Shown here piece after piece: positions 29,301 to 40,500 of a stretch of 64,000 nucleotides of DNA. Source of the stretch: Cyanophora paradoxa (lineage: Eukaryota > Glaucocystophyceae > Cyanophorales > Cyanophoraceae); NCBI GenBank assembly GCA_004431415.1, contig QPMI01000563.1, positions 163,627 through 227,626 of the forward strand, in the 5' to 3' direction. Position 1 is the stretch's first letter. Each line of letters opens with the position of its first letter. A program made the position numbers and the translations under genes. Below the pieces are notes generated by a model, which saw only the letters and a list, made by a program, of their open reading frames with translations, was not told the DNA's origin and searched no databases.

Positions 29301-29696
29301 ATCCTTCATTATAGATTCTAAACCACTCTGATGCCCACCCTTCTCATTTTGAACATTGAATATTAACCTACCACTATCGAATCGAGTTGGAATATCTGGA
29401 TGGGTTCCACTGGTTTTCAGTTTTCTTGGTCTGCTCCTGGTTGCTTTAATCTGGGCTACCTGATTCGATTTCACATTTCCCATGCTGAAAGCAACACTCA
29501 CATCCTCTTTTTCGGGATCCATTTCGTTTATTGAAAGTGCATGCATTCTTGGGTGAGTCTTTGAGGGTTCATCTGCACTGTGGTCATTGAGATTGACCCT
29601 CTGGCTGTCAAGTTATCGAAATTTACATGTTTGTTATCTGCCTTCCCTCTTCCTGATGAGGAATGGTTTGCAGGTTTGCTGGTAATTGAAACTCAT
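26398..29696 (-). pseudogene. Giant HxH fibre, copy B (many frameshifts)
   Basis: Homologue of 8512-11811 from ATG 29696. The last about 170 codons (26398 to about 26913) are nearly identical to copy A. The remainder is diverged and broken by at least ten small indels, many looking like loss of one base from GG or other runs. The HTH repeat array is at about 26970-27320. Acidic YLPDG repeats and HxH units are recognisable near 28230-28700. Confidence 0.8.
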
Positions 29697-29744
29697 CCCT
29701 GTTCACTTTACTTATAGAGATTTATTAAATTTGAGTAAGTAAAG

Positions 29745-31278
29745 ATGCCCCTTCGTGTAATTCTCAGTCTCTCAGGTGGGGAGCTCGTGGTATAATTATT
29801 ACGAGATTGCTAAAAGAAATCGAAACTCGAACAGGAAAAAGAGTAATTGACCTTGTTGACCTGGTGAGTGGTACATCCACTGGTGGGATAATTGCTATTG
29901 GTCTCAATGTGAAAAATCCCGAATTTCCAAACGAACCTAAACTCACTGCAACCGATTTGCATTCCACTTATCTCAATCAACTGCCTTTAATCTTTGCAAA
30001 TCCCGAAATATATAGATAATGCCCTCTTCAACACCAAGTATGATGTGACCCCATTGGAGACAGCCATTCTCACTGTTACTGGTGAGTCTCTCATTCAAGA
30101 CTCTCTGAAAGATGTGGTGATCACCAGTTTTGACACTGTGAGCATGAAGCCCATCTTTATCACCAATGATAATTCTACAAATCCATCCCCAGCAAGATTG
30201 CTGCAAGATCCACCTCTGCTGCACCTACTTACTTCTCACCTGTGAACTATGATGGGATGTCTCTAATTGATGGTGCAATATCAGGTAACAACAATCCCAG
30301 TGTATGTGGTTACAGCCATGCTAAAAAGATCTATGATGATGATGATGATATAATTGTGATCAGTATATCCTGTGGTGAGGTCAATGAAACAGATGCCCCA
30401 ATGTGGGATATTCCTATGAAGATGTCAACAGCTGGGGCATTCTCTCATGGATTGCTTCGACCTCTGGAGTCCATTAATTAATATGTTGATGGCTGCAAGT
30501 GAACTCTCAGCCTGGAAAAGATGCAAGAGTTTCTCCCATATAATGATGATCAGGGATATGCAAGATATTATAGACTCTCTGTCCACTTCCAAAGACCATA
30601 GTAAACTCCCTGGATGATACCTCTAAGATCCCTGATATGATAGATGCAACCGAAATGTATATAGCAGCAAACACTGTGATGATTGATAGACTCTGTGATT
30701 TACTGGTTGCAAATTATGAAATCAAGAACCCTGCAAGGTTCTATATATCATCAACTCTGAATAACATACCTCCCATTGATGCTAACTGGTATCTTCTATC
30801 AGATGGTGCTTTCACTGCTTCATCATCAAAAATTGGAAGGGAGGCATTTAAAGCAAGACCTTCTTTAACAGGTTGGGAGGCAAATGCATCTGCTCCTGAT
30901 GGGATATGGAGTGTTCCCACTGAGTATCTCCAAGTATCCTTCCCATATATATATGAGGTAGCATCTATAATTGCATATGGGTCTGGTGTGACCAATGCCT
31001 TTGTTAAGACCTTCAATGTTGCAACCTCACAAGATGGTGTTTCCTGGTCATTTATCAAGTATGAAGGTGTGAATAGAGTGTTCATGTGTGAAACAATTAA
31101 TAATGCCCATAACAGTGGTGATGTCTCATACAGTTCTGGGTATCCCACCTCTATTAAAGACGTTTTCTATATTGGCTACCCTCTGAGGACAAGGTTTATT
31201 CGTATTTATCCAATTGTATATATAAATGCCCCAACTATGAGAGTGGATGTCACAGGTGCATTTATTCGAAGTGTATGA
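29745..31278 (+). pseudogene. Patatin-discoidin lipase, copy B (frameshifted)
   Basis: Homologue of 6912-8468. The start ATG 29745 is preceded by GTAAGTAAAG, the same element as copy A. The GGGxRG loop region near 29775 is disrupted by an indel; GTSTG and DGA remain readable in separate frames. Further shifts lie near 30015, 30245, 30480-30640. The C-terminal discoidin-like domain (30637-31278) is open and well kept. Confidence 0.8.
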
Positions 31279-32401
31279 TACATCAGGACTTCTGATGTAT
31301 GGTGCACCAGATTATGGCGATTTTTTACAGTAGCTACTGTATTTTCGCATTATTTTACTGTATGTTCCTTACAGTAGAAAGTAGCCGATTAATCGTTTTT
31401 TCGAAATATTTGTATGTAATATATACGTATATGTACTTGATACCTACACCATCGTGTAGGTCTTTGCAAGCGCTTTCCAGCGCTATGTTGACGGTCACGA
31501 TCTGATGATCTGGTGGTGAGATACAAGCGTTTGAAGATGCCGAAAGCCCCACAGTGGGAACGTTACGCGATGCCGACAGTAGTAACGCGAACCGTCAAGT
31601 ATATATGCGCAAATATACATTTTGACCACAAAATAGCGGATTGGTCGCGATCGGTCGGCGACTCTGGGGCTCAGGGTCACACGAAATGTATGGTGTATAT
31701 ATATATCATGAAACATGTGATGTCATGACGTCATAGTGGTTGCGCGACCTGGTTGCGATGATGCAACCATGGTTGCGATGATGGTTGCGATGATGCAACC
31801 ATGGTTGCGCTGGTTGCGCGCAACCATTTTTTTAACTATTGAGATGATGCGCAACCAATTTTTTTCCGATTGAGTGGTTGCGCGACCTGGTTGCGATGAT
31901 GCAACCATGGTTGCGATGACGGTTGCGATGATGCAACCATGGTTGCGATGATGGTTGCGATGACGCGCAACCAATTTTTTTCATCAGGATAAGATATATT
32001 TTCGAGGACACCGGTTCACGAAAGTGACGGGGCACGATTTTCGAGGACACCTTTTCAAAAAAACGACGGACGCCGCCATGTCCACTTAATTGTTCGCGAA
32101 CCGAAACGACACTCATGACGTCACTCAAAACTTCACCGAAACTTCACCGAAACTTCACCGAAACTTCATAGAAACTTCGCTACGAAACTTCACCGAAACT
32201 TCGCACCGAAACTTCACCGAAACTTCACTGAAACTCCATCAATCTCGGTCATACATATGTATTTTATTACCAACTGCTCCGTTTTCAATTCTGAAAGCAG
32301 ATTCGGAATCCTCTCGCCAGCGGCTATCAGGTTTCGTCGAGATCGGGCACTAACAAAATAAAAAATTGACAAGGACTTCCTGGATTCTCTCAACTTCTGC
32401 T
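31279..32401. other. Copy B-specific repeat-rich gap
   Basis: No supported gene. At 31735-31975, repeated ATGGTTGC...GCAACCAT units with a GATGAT core form many small hairpins. At 32128-32235, about nine imperfect copies of an 11-base unit AACTTCACCGA run in tandem. Base composition is more mixed than in viral genes, so part may be an insertion of host or transposon DNA. Copy A has nothing equivalent. Confidence 0.6.
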
Positions 32402-32644
32402 ATGGATCCCATCTACCAAGACCCTGCTATCATCCATGCTGCCCAATCAGACTGGATCCATGATTTCAAAACTGCTTTCTATTACAATTTCTTCATGTCA
32501 CAGCCAGAGCATGTGAGACTGTTCTTTGTTTATAATTACCAACTGGTTTCAAACCTTGAAACTTTCTTCTTGGAAATTCTTGAAAAAGATAGACAAATGA
32601 GAAAAATTCGCCAGAGGTCTAAGAGATTCCGAAAGCGTTGTTAA
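32402..32644 (+). CDS. Hypothetical 80-residue protein (copy B only)
   Basis: ATG 32402 is chosen because the upstream extension is not virus-like. Aromatic-rich helical middle (FKTAFYYNFFMSQPEHVRLF) and a very basic C-terminus (RKIRQRSKRFRKRC). It ends two bases before the stop of the convergent integrase. No family recognised; the basic tail suggests nucleic-acid binding or a localisation signal. Confidence 0.5.
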   Translation: MDPIYQDPAIIHAAQSDWIHDFKTAFYYNFFMSQPEHVRLFFVYNYQLVSNLETFFLEILEKDRQMRKIRQRSKRFRKRC

Positions 32645-32645
32645 T

Positions 32646-33831
32646 CTATTTCCTCTGCCCACTTCGTAGATTGAATCGAGTTTGGGGTGCAGTATATGTT
32701 TCCTTGGTGGTTGAAAAGTCATTATACCATCTCTGACTGTTAACTTCTGATAATTTCTGGGTTCCTGCTATGGTCAACTTCTTTAATTCTTTCTCTACTC
32801 TACCCTTCTTTTGTGCTCTTGCTTCTGTAAGGGGTTCTTTTGGTACTTCACTTGCTTTTTCTATGCCCTCCTTTCTGATTGCTGAATCAACCCTGGCTTC
32901 CTCCTTTGCCTGTTCAAGAGCATCCACTGTGGGAGTTTCATGATACTCAACGCCTTTAATGGGCAGCAGTTCATGAAAAGCGAATCTACCATCAACTATC
33001 TCACCACTGGGACTTCTGATTCTGAACTTGAAGCCCTCTCTGCCCTCCACACTATAAACAATTCGAGACCAATTAACTCCCTGCTTTGCAAATGGGTTCT
33101 TTTCAACTTTCACTCTCACAAACATTCCAGGTTTCAGAGCATCAAGATACTCAATCGATTTCTTGAATCTCTGATCCTCCATATTCACAATCTCTTTGTA
33201 GTGGGCTTCTGTGGTCTCTGCTGGTTTTCTCTTGGTTGCAGAGTGAATGGTATTATTATAATTATACTCAATATCACCCAACACATCAAAAAATCGTGCA
33301 GTATTATTTGCAATGCAGTAGTTTGTGATTAATCTCTTGATCTGTCTGTTAAAGGCTTCAATCCGACCTTGGTTCTGTGATCTGCAACATCACTTAGTTG
33401 ATGCTCAATGAATTTGGTTCCCAGATAATCTGTGAATAAGACATTGGTAAATTCGCTTCCACTATCACTCTGAATGCGAACAATTGGTCTGGGACTCTCT
33501 GTTCAAGTTGCTTGAATGCTGCAAGTGTAGTAAGAGCACTCTTGTCTCTCATTGGAATGATGAACCCAGTTCTTAGGGTTGATTCCATTGCACTCATAAA
33601 TGTATCATAACCATCATTCTGCTTTTTGTATGCAGGAAAGAAGAGCAGATCAATCACATATGTATCAAGGGGTTGCCTAATTGGAATCATGGGATCTCTC
33701 TTTCGAGATAGGGTAGGTGCATTAATTTGGACAACCTCCTGCTTATCATACCATTCTCTCATTTTCTTGTAGTTCTCCTCTGGTAGTTCCTGTCTCATTG
33801 CAGTAAATCCCTTGTAACCTGTTCTGGGATC
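32646..33831 (-). pseudogene. Retroviral-type integrase, central and C-terminal part
   Basis: The 3' part of an rve-family integrase cut by the LINE-type insertion. The catalytic core has TYVIDLLFF (first Asp), QSDSGSEF (second Asp) and a downstream RIEAFNRQIK (Glu), but frames shift near 33490 and 33370. The C-terminus has an SH3-like segment (GMFVRVKVEKNPFAKQG, GEIVDGRFAFHELLP) typical of Polinton and virophage integrases, then a Lys/Glu-rich tail. It would have inserted viral DNA in the host genome; this copy is dead. The 5' part is 42512-42740. Confidence 0.85.
33816..33831. repeat. Target-site duplication, left copy
   Basis: AACCTGTTCTGGGATC, identical to 42512-42527. It belongs to the integrase coding sequence and was duplicated by the insertion between the two copies. 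Confidence 0.95.
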
Positions 33832-34328
33832 CAGGAGGGGACCCCGCCGGGGTCGTTCGCGTTATTCAAGCACACCTCTATCTACGTGACCGAGGCGTGC
33901 TACTCTACTGGCGCCCGCCCCGGACAGCGGGGGCGCGGGGCCACTATGAATAGGTATATGTGTAAGTATAAGTGGTGGTGCTAGAGACCGAGGTAGAAAA
34001 CCGATTGTACGGAGGAACGGAGGCGATGTCAGAGACCTACGAGGTATGCATATGGGGACGCCCTCTAGAGGGTTGGGGCATCAGGGCAGCCAGGGGCCTG
34101 GAGAGACTAGTGAGCGGTGAGGCAAGGTGGGATATCGACGGAAACGGAGCCCTGGCAAAGCACTATGGCTATGTACATGAGGGAGTAAGCGTGGGGTTGA
34201 GCTGGAAAGACAATGGGGCTCTACGAAGTAGATACCGACGCAGTCGCGATTCCGCGTGAGGCGGGCTGAGGCCGGCCGGAAAGGAAAGGTAGCTCGAAGG
34301 GCGAACACTATAGCTGTATATCAAGAGG

Positions 34329-35297
34329 CTAGAGGGGGGAAGCTGCAGGGACAGGGCCTAGGTGGCACTGGGGTCGGATATACGGGAGAGGTTCTGGGCT
34401 AAGCTGGGAGGATCTAGTACTCGTCGTCGTCGAAGGCGTCGAAGGCGTGGGCCGCCCCCGCCGCCGCCTTCGGGGCGGCCGCGGGCGGCGACGCCGCCGC
34501 CGGGGCAGTCGCGGGGCGCGGCGCCGCCGCCGGCGTGGGGATGGGAGGGCGAGGTCGTCGAGGCCCGCGGCGCCCGGGCGGAGGCTGCTCGGGCCGCCCG
34601 GGAGCTTGTTGACGCCGTCCCGCATGGAGCCGGAGCCCAGCCCCGGCTGCTGCATCTGCTGCGCCTGGTGCTGCGCGTGCTGCTGCCGGAGCTCGGCGTT
34701 CTGCTGCCGCAGCTTTGCCATCTCCAGGAAGAAGGCGTCCATCTCGGCGGGGGTAGGGGCGCCGGCCGCGGCGGTGCCGACGCTCCGTAGGGATGACGGT
34801 AGCGGCCAGGGGGCGGGTTGGTAGGGGCGGCGGCGGGCGCCGTCAGGTTGGCCCAGTTCGGCTGGATGGGGCCCCCGGGCCAGGTCGGCGGGGGGGCGGG
34901 GCCTCGCGGGCGGCCGGGCGCGCAGCCGCCGCGGGGCGGGAGGGAAGGAGAAGGCGGAGCCCGGGGCGCGCGCCGGTGGGGGCGCCCCGGCCGCAGCGAC
35001 CGCCGCCGCGGCGGTCACGGCGGCCGCCGCCGCGGCGGTCGTGCCGGTGGCCGGGGCGGGGCGGGGCGGAGGCGGGGCAGCGGGGGCGGACTTGGCTGGG
35101 GCGGTGAGGAGCTTCTGCTTCTTCGGCTTGGGCGGGGCACCCGAGGCCCCCGCCGCTGCCGCCTCGGCGCCCGCGGCCGCCGGTGGCGGCGGCGGTGGGC
35201 GCCCGTGGACGTGCGCGTTGTACTCCGAGAGGAACTGGAGGTGCCGCGGGACGTGGCCCTTCTTGTTCGGCCGCGGCGCCTTCGCGGTCATCAGCAT
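34329..35297 (-). CDS. Pro/Ala-rich ORF in the retroelement 3' region
   Basis: 322 codons. N-terminus GHVPRHLQFLSEYNAHVHGR looks like a folded motif, followed by long Ala/Pro/Arg low-complexity sequence and a Gln-rich helix (LRQQNAELRQQHAQHQAQQM). Its ATG (35297) overlaps the stop of the upstream ORF (35291) by seven bases, as in coupled genes. Function unknown. The low-complexity part may be a composition artefact. Confidence 0.4.
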   Translation of the reverse strand: MLMTAKAPRPNKKGHVPRHLQFLSEYNAHVHGRPPPPPPAAAGAEAAAAGASGAPPKPKKQKLLTAPAKSAPAAPPPPRPAPATGTTAAAAAAVTAAAAVAAAGAPPPARAPGSAFSFPPAPRRLRARPPARPRPPADLARGPHPAELGQPDGARRRPYQPAPWPLPSSLRSVGTAAAGAPTPAEMDAFFLEMAKLRQQNAELRQQHAQHQAQQMQQPGLGSGSMRDGVNKLPGGPSSLRPGAAGLDDLALPSPRRRRRRAPRLPRRRRRRPRPPRRRRRGRPTPSTPSTTTSTRSSQLSPEPLPYIRPQCHLGPVPAASPL

Positions 35298-36473
35298 CTC
35301 GATTTTGCGGGGAGCCAGAAGGGGTGAAATACGGTAGCCCCCTGAACGACCCCGTTGACGGACACGATCTTGGACTGGAAGAGGATGCCCTCCAGCATGG
35401 GCCGCCCGGGCTGCGGGTCCTCCCGGCCGTACAGGATGAGGCTGCTGCCGTCCAGGTCGGCGCCGCCCACGAAGCCGCGCTTGGCGCCCTCCCGCGGGAA
35501 CGTCACGCGCTGGAGGTATTTCTTCTTGAAGACGATGCCGCCGCCAGGGCCGATCACAGGCTGGCCGTCGCCATCCAGCTCGGGCACCTTCGAGTCCTCC
35601 AGCGCGACCTTGAAGTGGGTCATGTACTCGACGTCCCGCACCGCGTCCGGTGAGAGCTGGGCCGTGCAGAACCCGACGATGCGGAACGAGTGCCCCGCCA
35701 GGACGTACTTGGATTCGGCGCCGCGGTTGATGAGCTCGCGCTGATACTTGTTGTAGTCGCGGCGCATGCTGGTGTCCACGTCGCGCGCGAAGCGGTCGGG
35801 GTCGGCCGCGCGGCCGAGCTTGAGCGGCACGATCGCGCCCTCGTCGGCGATGATCGACCGCCTGATATCAACGCCGTCATCGTCGATGAAGCGGACGACG
35901 TAGCCGTCCGCCCGCCCGGCGGTCCGGACCAGCACGCGCTGGCGCAGCTCGTCGAGGGGCACCTCGAAGAGATCCGAGTGCAGGTTCGCCACCGCACGGC
36001 GGATGTGGTCTACCTTGAACTCGCCTCGGAGGCTGAAGCGGCCGGAGTGGCCGTCGTGGGTGAGGATGTCCTTATCGTACTCAAGCACGTCTTTCTCACC
36101 TTCCTTCTTTTGCCGGATCTGGTCGGGCCGCAGCGCCCGAATGAGCTCGTTGGCGGTCCTCTGGTCGAACGCGACGTATAGCTGGGACTGCGGGTCGGGC
36201 GACCAGTATGGTCAGGACGGTCGGTCGCGCGCGCACGACGTGTATACGTCGGGGGGGCGCGGGCGGGGGGGAGCGTTTGCACTTCGGAGGCGTCTTCGCC
36301 GTACGCGTCGTCCTCCATCGTGGAGGAAATGCCGAGCAGGGCCCCGTCCGAGGCCTGCCAGTGGGCGGGCCCGTTTGCCGGAGCTGGGGCGGCGATCCCT
36401 GCGTCCGGGAGTTGGCGCCGGCCTGGCTCATCCGCGCGAGGCCCTCGAGTATCGATTGCTGCTTCCCCGCCAT
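35291..36473 (-). pseudogene. Unknown ORF in the retroelement 3' region (about 390 codons, frameshifted)
   Basis: The intact part (35291 to about 36180) is a globular, well-balanced protein with PDPQSQLYVAFDQRTANELI, then LRGEFKVDHIRRAVANLHSD and FKKKYLQRVTFPREGAKRGF. An N-terminal part starting MAGKQQSILEGLARMSQAG near 36473 is joined only by shifting frame near 36205. I do not recognise a family. Codon composition fits a real coding sequence. It may be a gene captured by the retroelement or part of an undescribed element. Confidence 0.45.
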
Positions 36474-36577
36474 CCTTGAGGCCGCTCTAAGTCTAGACGG
36501 GGGTGTACCCTGTCCCAGGTCCGGCCCCGGGGGCCTCAATCCCTGTACCCCGTCGGTTTGTCCCCCGCATAGAACCG

Positions 36578-37528
36578 ATGGCGGACACTCCCGACGCCGA
36601 CGGCCCGGAGCAGCCAGCGAAGCGAATCAAAACCGAGCCCGGTCTGCGCGCCATACCCGAGGTTCTTATCCTCCGGGTGTTCAACGGGTTCTTCAAGCGG
36701 GGCTCGCCGCCAGACTTCGGTCCGTGCCCCGCCATGGCGTCCTCCGCCGCTTAGCTTGTGCGCAGTCGAGCACGTGCGGCTGGCTCTTTCGTCAGACGGC
36801 CCGCCAACCGGCCCCACGGCCGCCGAGCTGGCGCACGAGCTGGAGTCGCTGTATGGGCGTCCCTGGGGCTTCGAGGATAGCGTTTCCGTGCGGCGGGGTG
36901 GGGCGGCGTGCCGGCCTGCCGTCCGCTGACTGCTACCGATTGCAGGTGGACGCCGAGTTGCGTCTCCGTGAGGCGCTTATTCTACGTGACCGAGCGGAGG
37001 CCGTTCACGCGGTCGCGAGCGCCATTCGGCAGCGTGCGGAGTGGGTGGAGCGGTTCCCGCGCCGCACGCCCCTCCTGTCTGTCCCAGCATCCGTCGCCGC
37101 CCCGGAGGGGCCGGCTGCGGCGCCCGCTGGTGCACCGCCGGCCTCCGCGCCGCCAGTTCTCCGCATGCCGGAGATCTCGCACGCGGAGTGGGAGGGCCTT
37201 CGGTTCGAGAAGTACTACGCCGTCTCCGCCGGGCGCGTCCCCGGCGTGTACGAGGCTTGGTGCGCGTGCCGCCCGGGGAGCGCCGAGAGTCTCGCCCCCG
37301 CGACCCCGGTCTCGCAGGAAGGGCTTCGTGTACCAGGGTCGTGCGATTCCGGGCGCCGCCGATCAGGTAGTCGGCGTCTCGGGGAGCTCGTGCAAGTCCG
37401 CCAAGACTGTCGCCGCGTGCCTGGACATCCTGCGGCAGGCACGCTCCCCAGCCTCACCGCTCCCTCGTCTCCTCTCACTGACCTGTGCCCAGGCTGGTCT
37501 GCCTGTGCCGGACGGGGAGGCGGCGTAG
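36578..37528 (+). other. Possible spliced ORF with RNase H1 hybrid-binding-like motif
   Basis: Antisense to the retroelement. It starts at MADTPDADGPEQPAKRIKTE. Farther on, FEKYYAVSAGRVPGVYEAWC matches the pattern of the RNase H1 N-terminal / caulimovirus VI domain, and KGFVYQGRAIPG, the expected continuation, is in another frame. A GT...AG segment of about 50 bases (37266-37318) could be an intron that restores the order, and another acceptor-like CTGAC...GCAG lies near 36927-36945. Speculative; no RNase H catalytic domain follows. Confidence 0.3.
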
Positions 37529-37589
37529 ATGTGGTGCTCGGCCCGGCGGTTTTCCCGCTCAGCCCCCGCTCGCGCTCAGCTAGGGCAGC

Positions 37590-40500
37590 TTAGCTCGTGT
37601 CGGCGTCGGAACGTTCGGGCTCTGCGGTGAGCGTGCCTCTCGCGATGCGGAGTTGAGTGGGGTCGGGGCGGCAGCACACGAGTCCGTGCGCACCCCACAC
37701 CGCGTCGAACGAGGCGCGTGAGGGGCGGGGCGCCGAGGGCGGGAGGAGGCCCGCGAGCATGCTCGCCTCCGGCTCGTCGGGGTCAAGGGGCTCCGGTAGC
37801 GGCACGTTGAGAACCCCCGCCTCAGCGGATACAGCCCGTACGTTGGCGTCCAACGCGCGGAGCCAGAGCGTGGTGCGGTACAGCCGCCATGCCCCGGCTG
37901 TGGTGGGGTACGTGGCCAGCGACTGATCTGCTATGAACCGGGCTCGCAGGCGCCAGATCGCGTGGAGGCCGATGCCGAACAGGATGGGGATGAGGGCGCG
38001 CGGCCGCGGCCCCTGGCGCCTTGGCATCGCCGAGAAAGCCGACAGGATGTGCGCCCGCGTGCATTCAAGGCGCGTCCCGCACCTAGTGTTGATCTCCTGC
38101 ACGAGCTCTGCCCAGAAAGCGCGGGCGTGCGGGCACTCGATTAACGCGTGGTCCGGCGTCTCACAAGGGTCCGCGCAGATTCGGCACTGCGGCCCGTCCC
38201 AGATGCGGGATCGGTGGAGGAACGAGCCCGTCGCCAGCGCCCCGTGAAGGGCCAGCATCCACGTTTGGCGCTCGGGACCGGTGAGCGCTGCGCACCGGCC
38301 CCCTTGCCGCCATACCCGGTCCCAAGTCTGACCCGGGGGGGGGGGGCCCAGGCGCACGGTAAGGATGCCCGGGTTCTCCTGTGAGCTAGCCAGCGCCGCG
38401 TACACGTCGCCGATCGTGGCCTCGGCCCAGCGCTTCCGGCGGTGGCCCGTGCCGAGGAGGAGCCCGACCGGGACCCAGGGCGCCCGGTCCGTCGCGGCGA
38501 CGTAGACGGGGCGGCCGGCCGGGAACCGGGCCCGGAGGGACGGCGTCTTGGCCGGGACCGTGGAGACGACGGCGCGGCGGAGGGTGGTGGTCGGTGGGGG
38601 GGCGGCCAGCGTCTCCGCCCCCGCGACGTCGAGCGTGCCGTCGCGGAGCACGGGAATGCTCAGGGCCGGCCCCGTGCGGGGCGCGGCGCCGAATAGGATC
38701 AGGCGTTCGGCCGGGGCCCCGGGCCCCGGCGCCCCGACCAAGATGCGGAACTCCGCGGCCCTGCCGAGGGCCAGGTCCGGCGTCCCGCGCCCCTCGCTCG
38801 TCATCCGTGCCCAAATCTGTCCCCGCAGGGTGGCGGCGTGATTGGCCTGGCCTAGGGACATCGGCACCGGCCCGCTCAGCGGGCGCTGGAGGGCCAGGAT
38901 CAGGTCCGCTACGGTCCCGATCCCGCGCATTGCAAGGCTGACGTCCGCGGGCGCCCGGCCCCAGGGGCTCGAGCTCTGCTCCGACAGGGCCGGGTTGAAC
39001 CAGAGGGCCTCGGCAAGGTACGCCTCATAGCTAGTTGGGAGGGACTCAGGGGCCCGCCCTCGTCCCACTTCGTTGCTGACTTTGAGGGCCGTGGGCAGGG
39101 CGGCGTAGGAGGCCGGGAGCCCCCTCGCCGTCCCCAGGGGGGTACAGGCGCCGAGTACCAGCTCTGGAGCGCTCAGGAGCGTGGCCCGTACGGCCGCGCT
39201 CGACGCGTGGGCGATGTCGTACATGAGCAAGTCCTTCCAAGCCTCGCGGGTGGGGTCGCAGAGGAGGCGCAGGATGGACCCCGCGCACGCCCGCATCCGC
39301 TCGGGTATGTTTACGGCCCCTATACCCCCCCATTCCGGGGGGAGGGCGGCTACTGCCTGGCTGATCCTACCGCGCTTGCGGCCGGGCCAGATGACGCCGC
39401 GGTATATCGCAGCGATGCGGGCTTCGACGTCGCTCGGGCATGGTATGAACATGGCCAGGTACCAGATTTTTGCTGCGATATATACATTCGCTATCATGAC
39501 CCGCTCTGGCAGGCTCAGGGCTGTGAGGCGGAATTTGGCAGCGGCTGTGAGCATGGAGTCAGCCACCCGCTGCCAGGCGGCTCTGTAGTCGGGGGCCGGC
39601 CCGATCGGTACCCCGAGCGATTTGGTTTCGTGTACCCATTGAATGCCCCTTGCCAGCAACGGCTGAGCCCAGGCGGGGGCGCCGTTCCCGCGATTGTCCC
39701 CAGCGGCAGGATCGCGCACTTGGGGTACCCCAGCAGGGCTCCGGAGACGTCATGGAAGGCGTCAGCGATCGCTAGGATGAGGAGCAAGGGGCGGCGGGGT
39801 CCCCGGCCGGAAGGATGGTGATCGCGAAGTTGTCGTCAGCGAAGATGACTAGTACGATTCGGACGGGGGGGCCGCCGCGAGGGTTCGGGATGAGGACGCC
39901 GGGGATGCGGGGGTCCGCCAGTATCGCCCGGGTATACGGTTCTTGCTGCGTGTTGAAGAGTGCGCACGACATCGGGTTTCCTTGGAGGGTGCTGCAGTCG
40001 ACTAGAACAGCGACCTTGTATTCTACCCCATTAATCACTATGAAGACCCGGATGCCCTTCAGCGACGCTCGCAGTTTGAAGACGAAGTCGTCCGGGTACG
40101 CGATTGTCGCGACGGTGCGCAGCGCCCAGACATGTTCCACGCGATCGTACGCCTGGCGGAAGTCTTTGTTGAAGCCTGCGACACATAGCCCTTCACGCTC
40201 GGCCAGCCTAACCAGCGCCTGCAGCAGGTATACGTTGCCGGCGCCCGCACGCCCAGGCATGAAGCCGGCTTGGCATGGCGATGTCGTGTGGTGCATCGCG
40301 TGTGTGTTCATGCGTCGAGCCATGATGGCGCCGAACAACCGGAAGTCGATCGGCATGATAGTAATCGGGCGCCAGTTCTCGATCCTGTCCCTCGCGCCCT
40401 TTTTGTATAAGAGGATCATCAATCCCGTGCGTTGCCGTAAGGAGAAGCACCCGACCGCTTCCGCCGTGCGGAATGACTCGACCACGAGGTCGCCTAGTAT

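Noticed and set aside
34362-35653. Arg/Gly-rich plus-strand ORFs in the retroelement
   Set aside because: They are shadows of the Pro/Ala-rich minus-strand ORF in very GC-rich DNA.
36208-37593. 461-codon plus-strand ORF read as one protein
   Set aside because: The reading mixes frames; the only protein-like part is the short RNase H1-like segment, annotated separately with low confidence.
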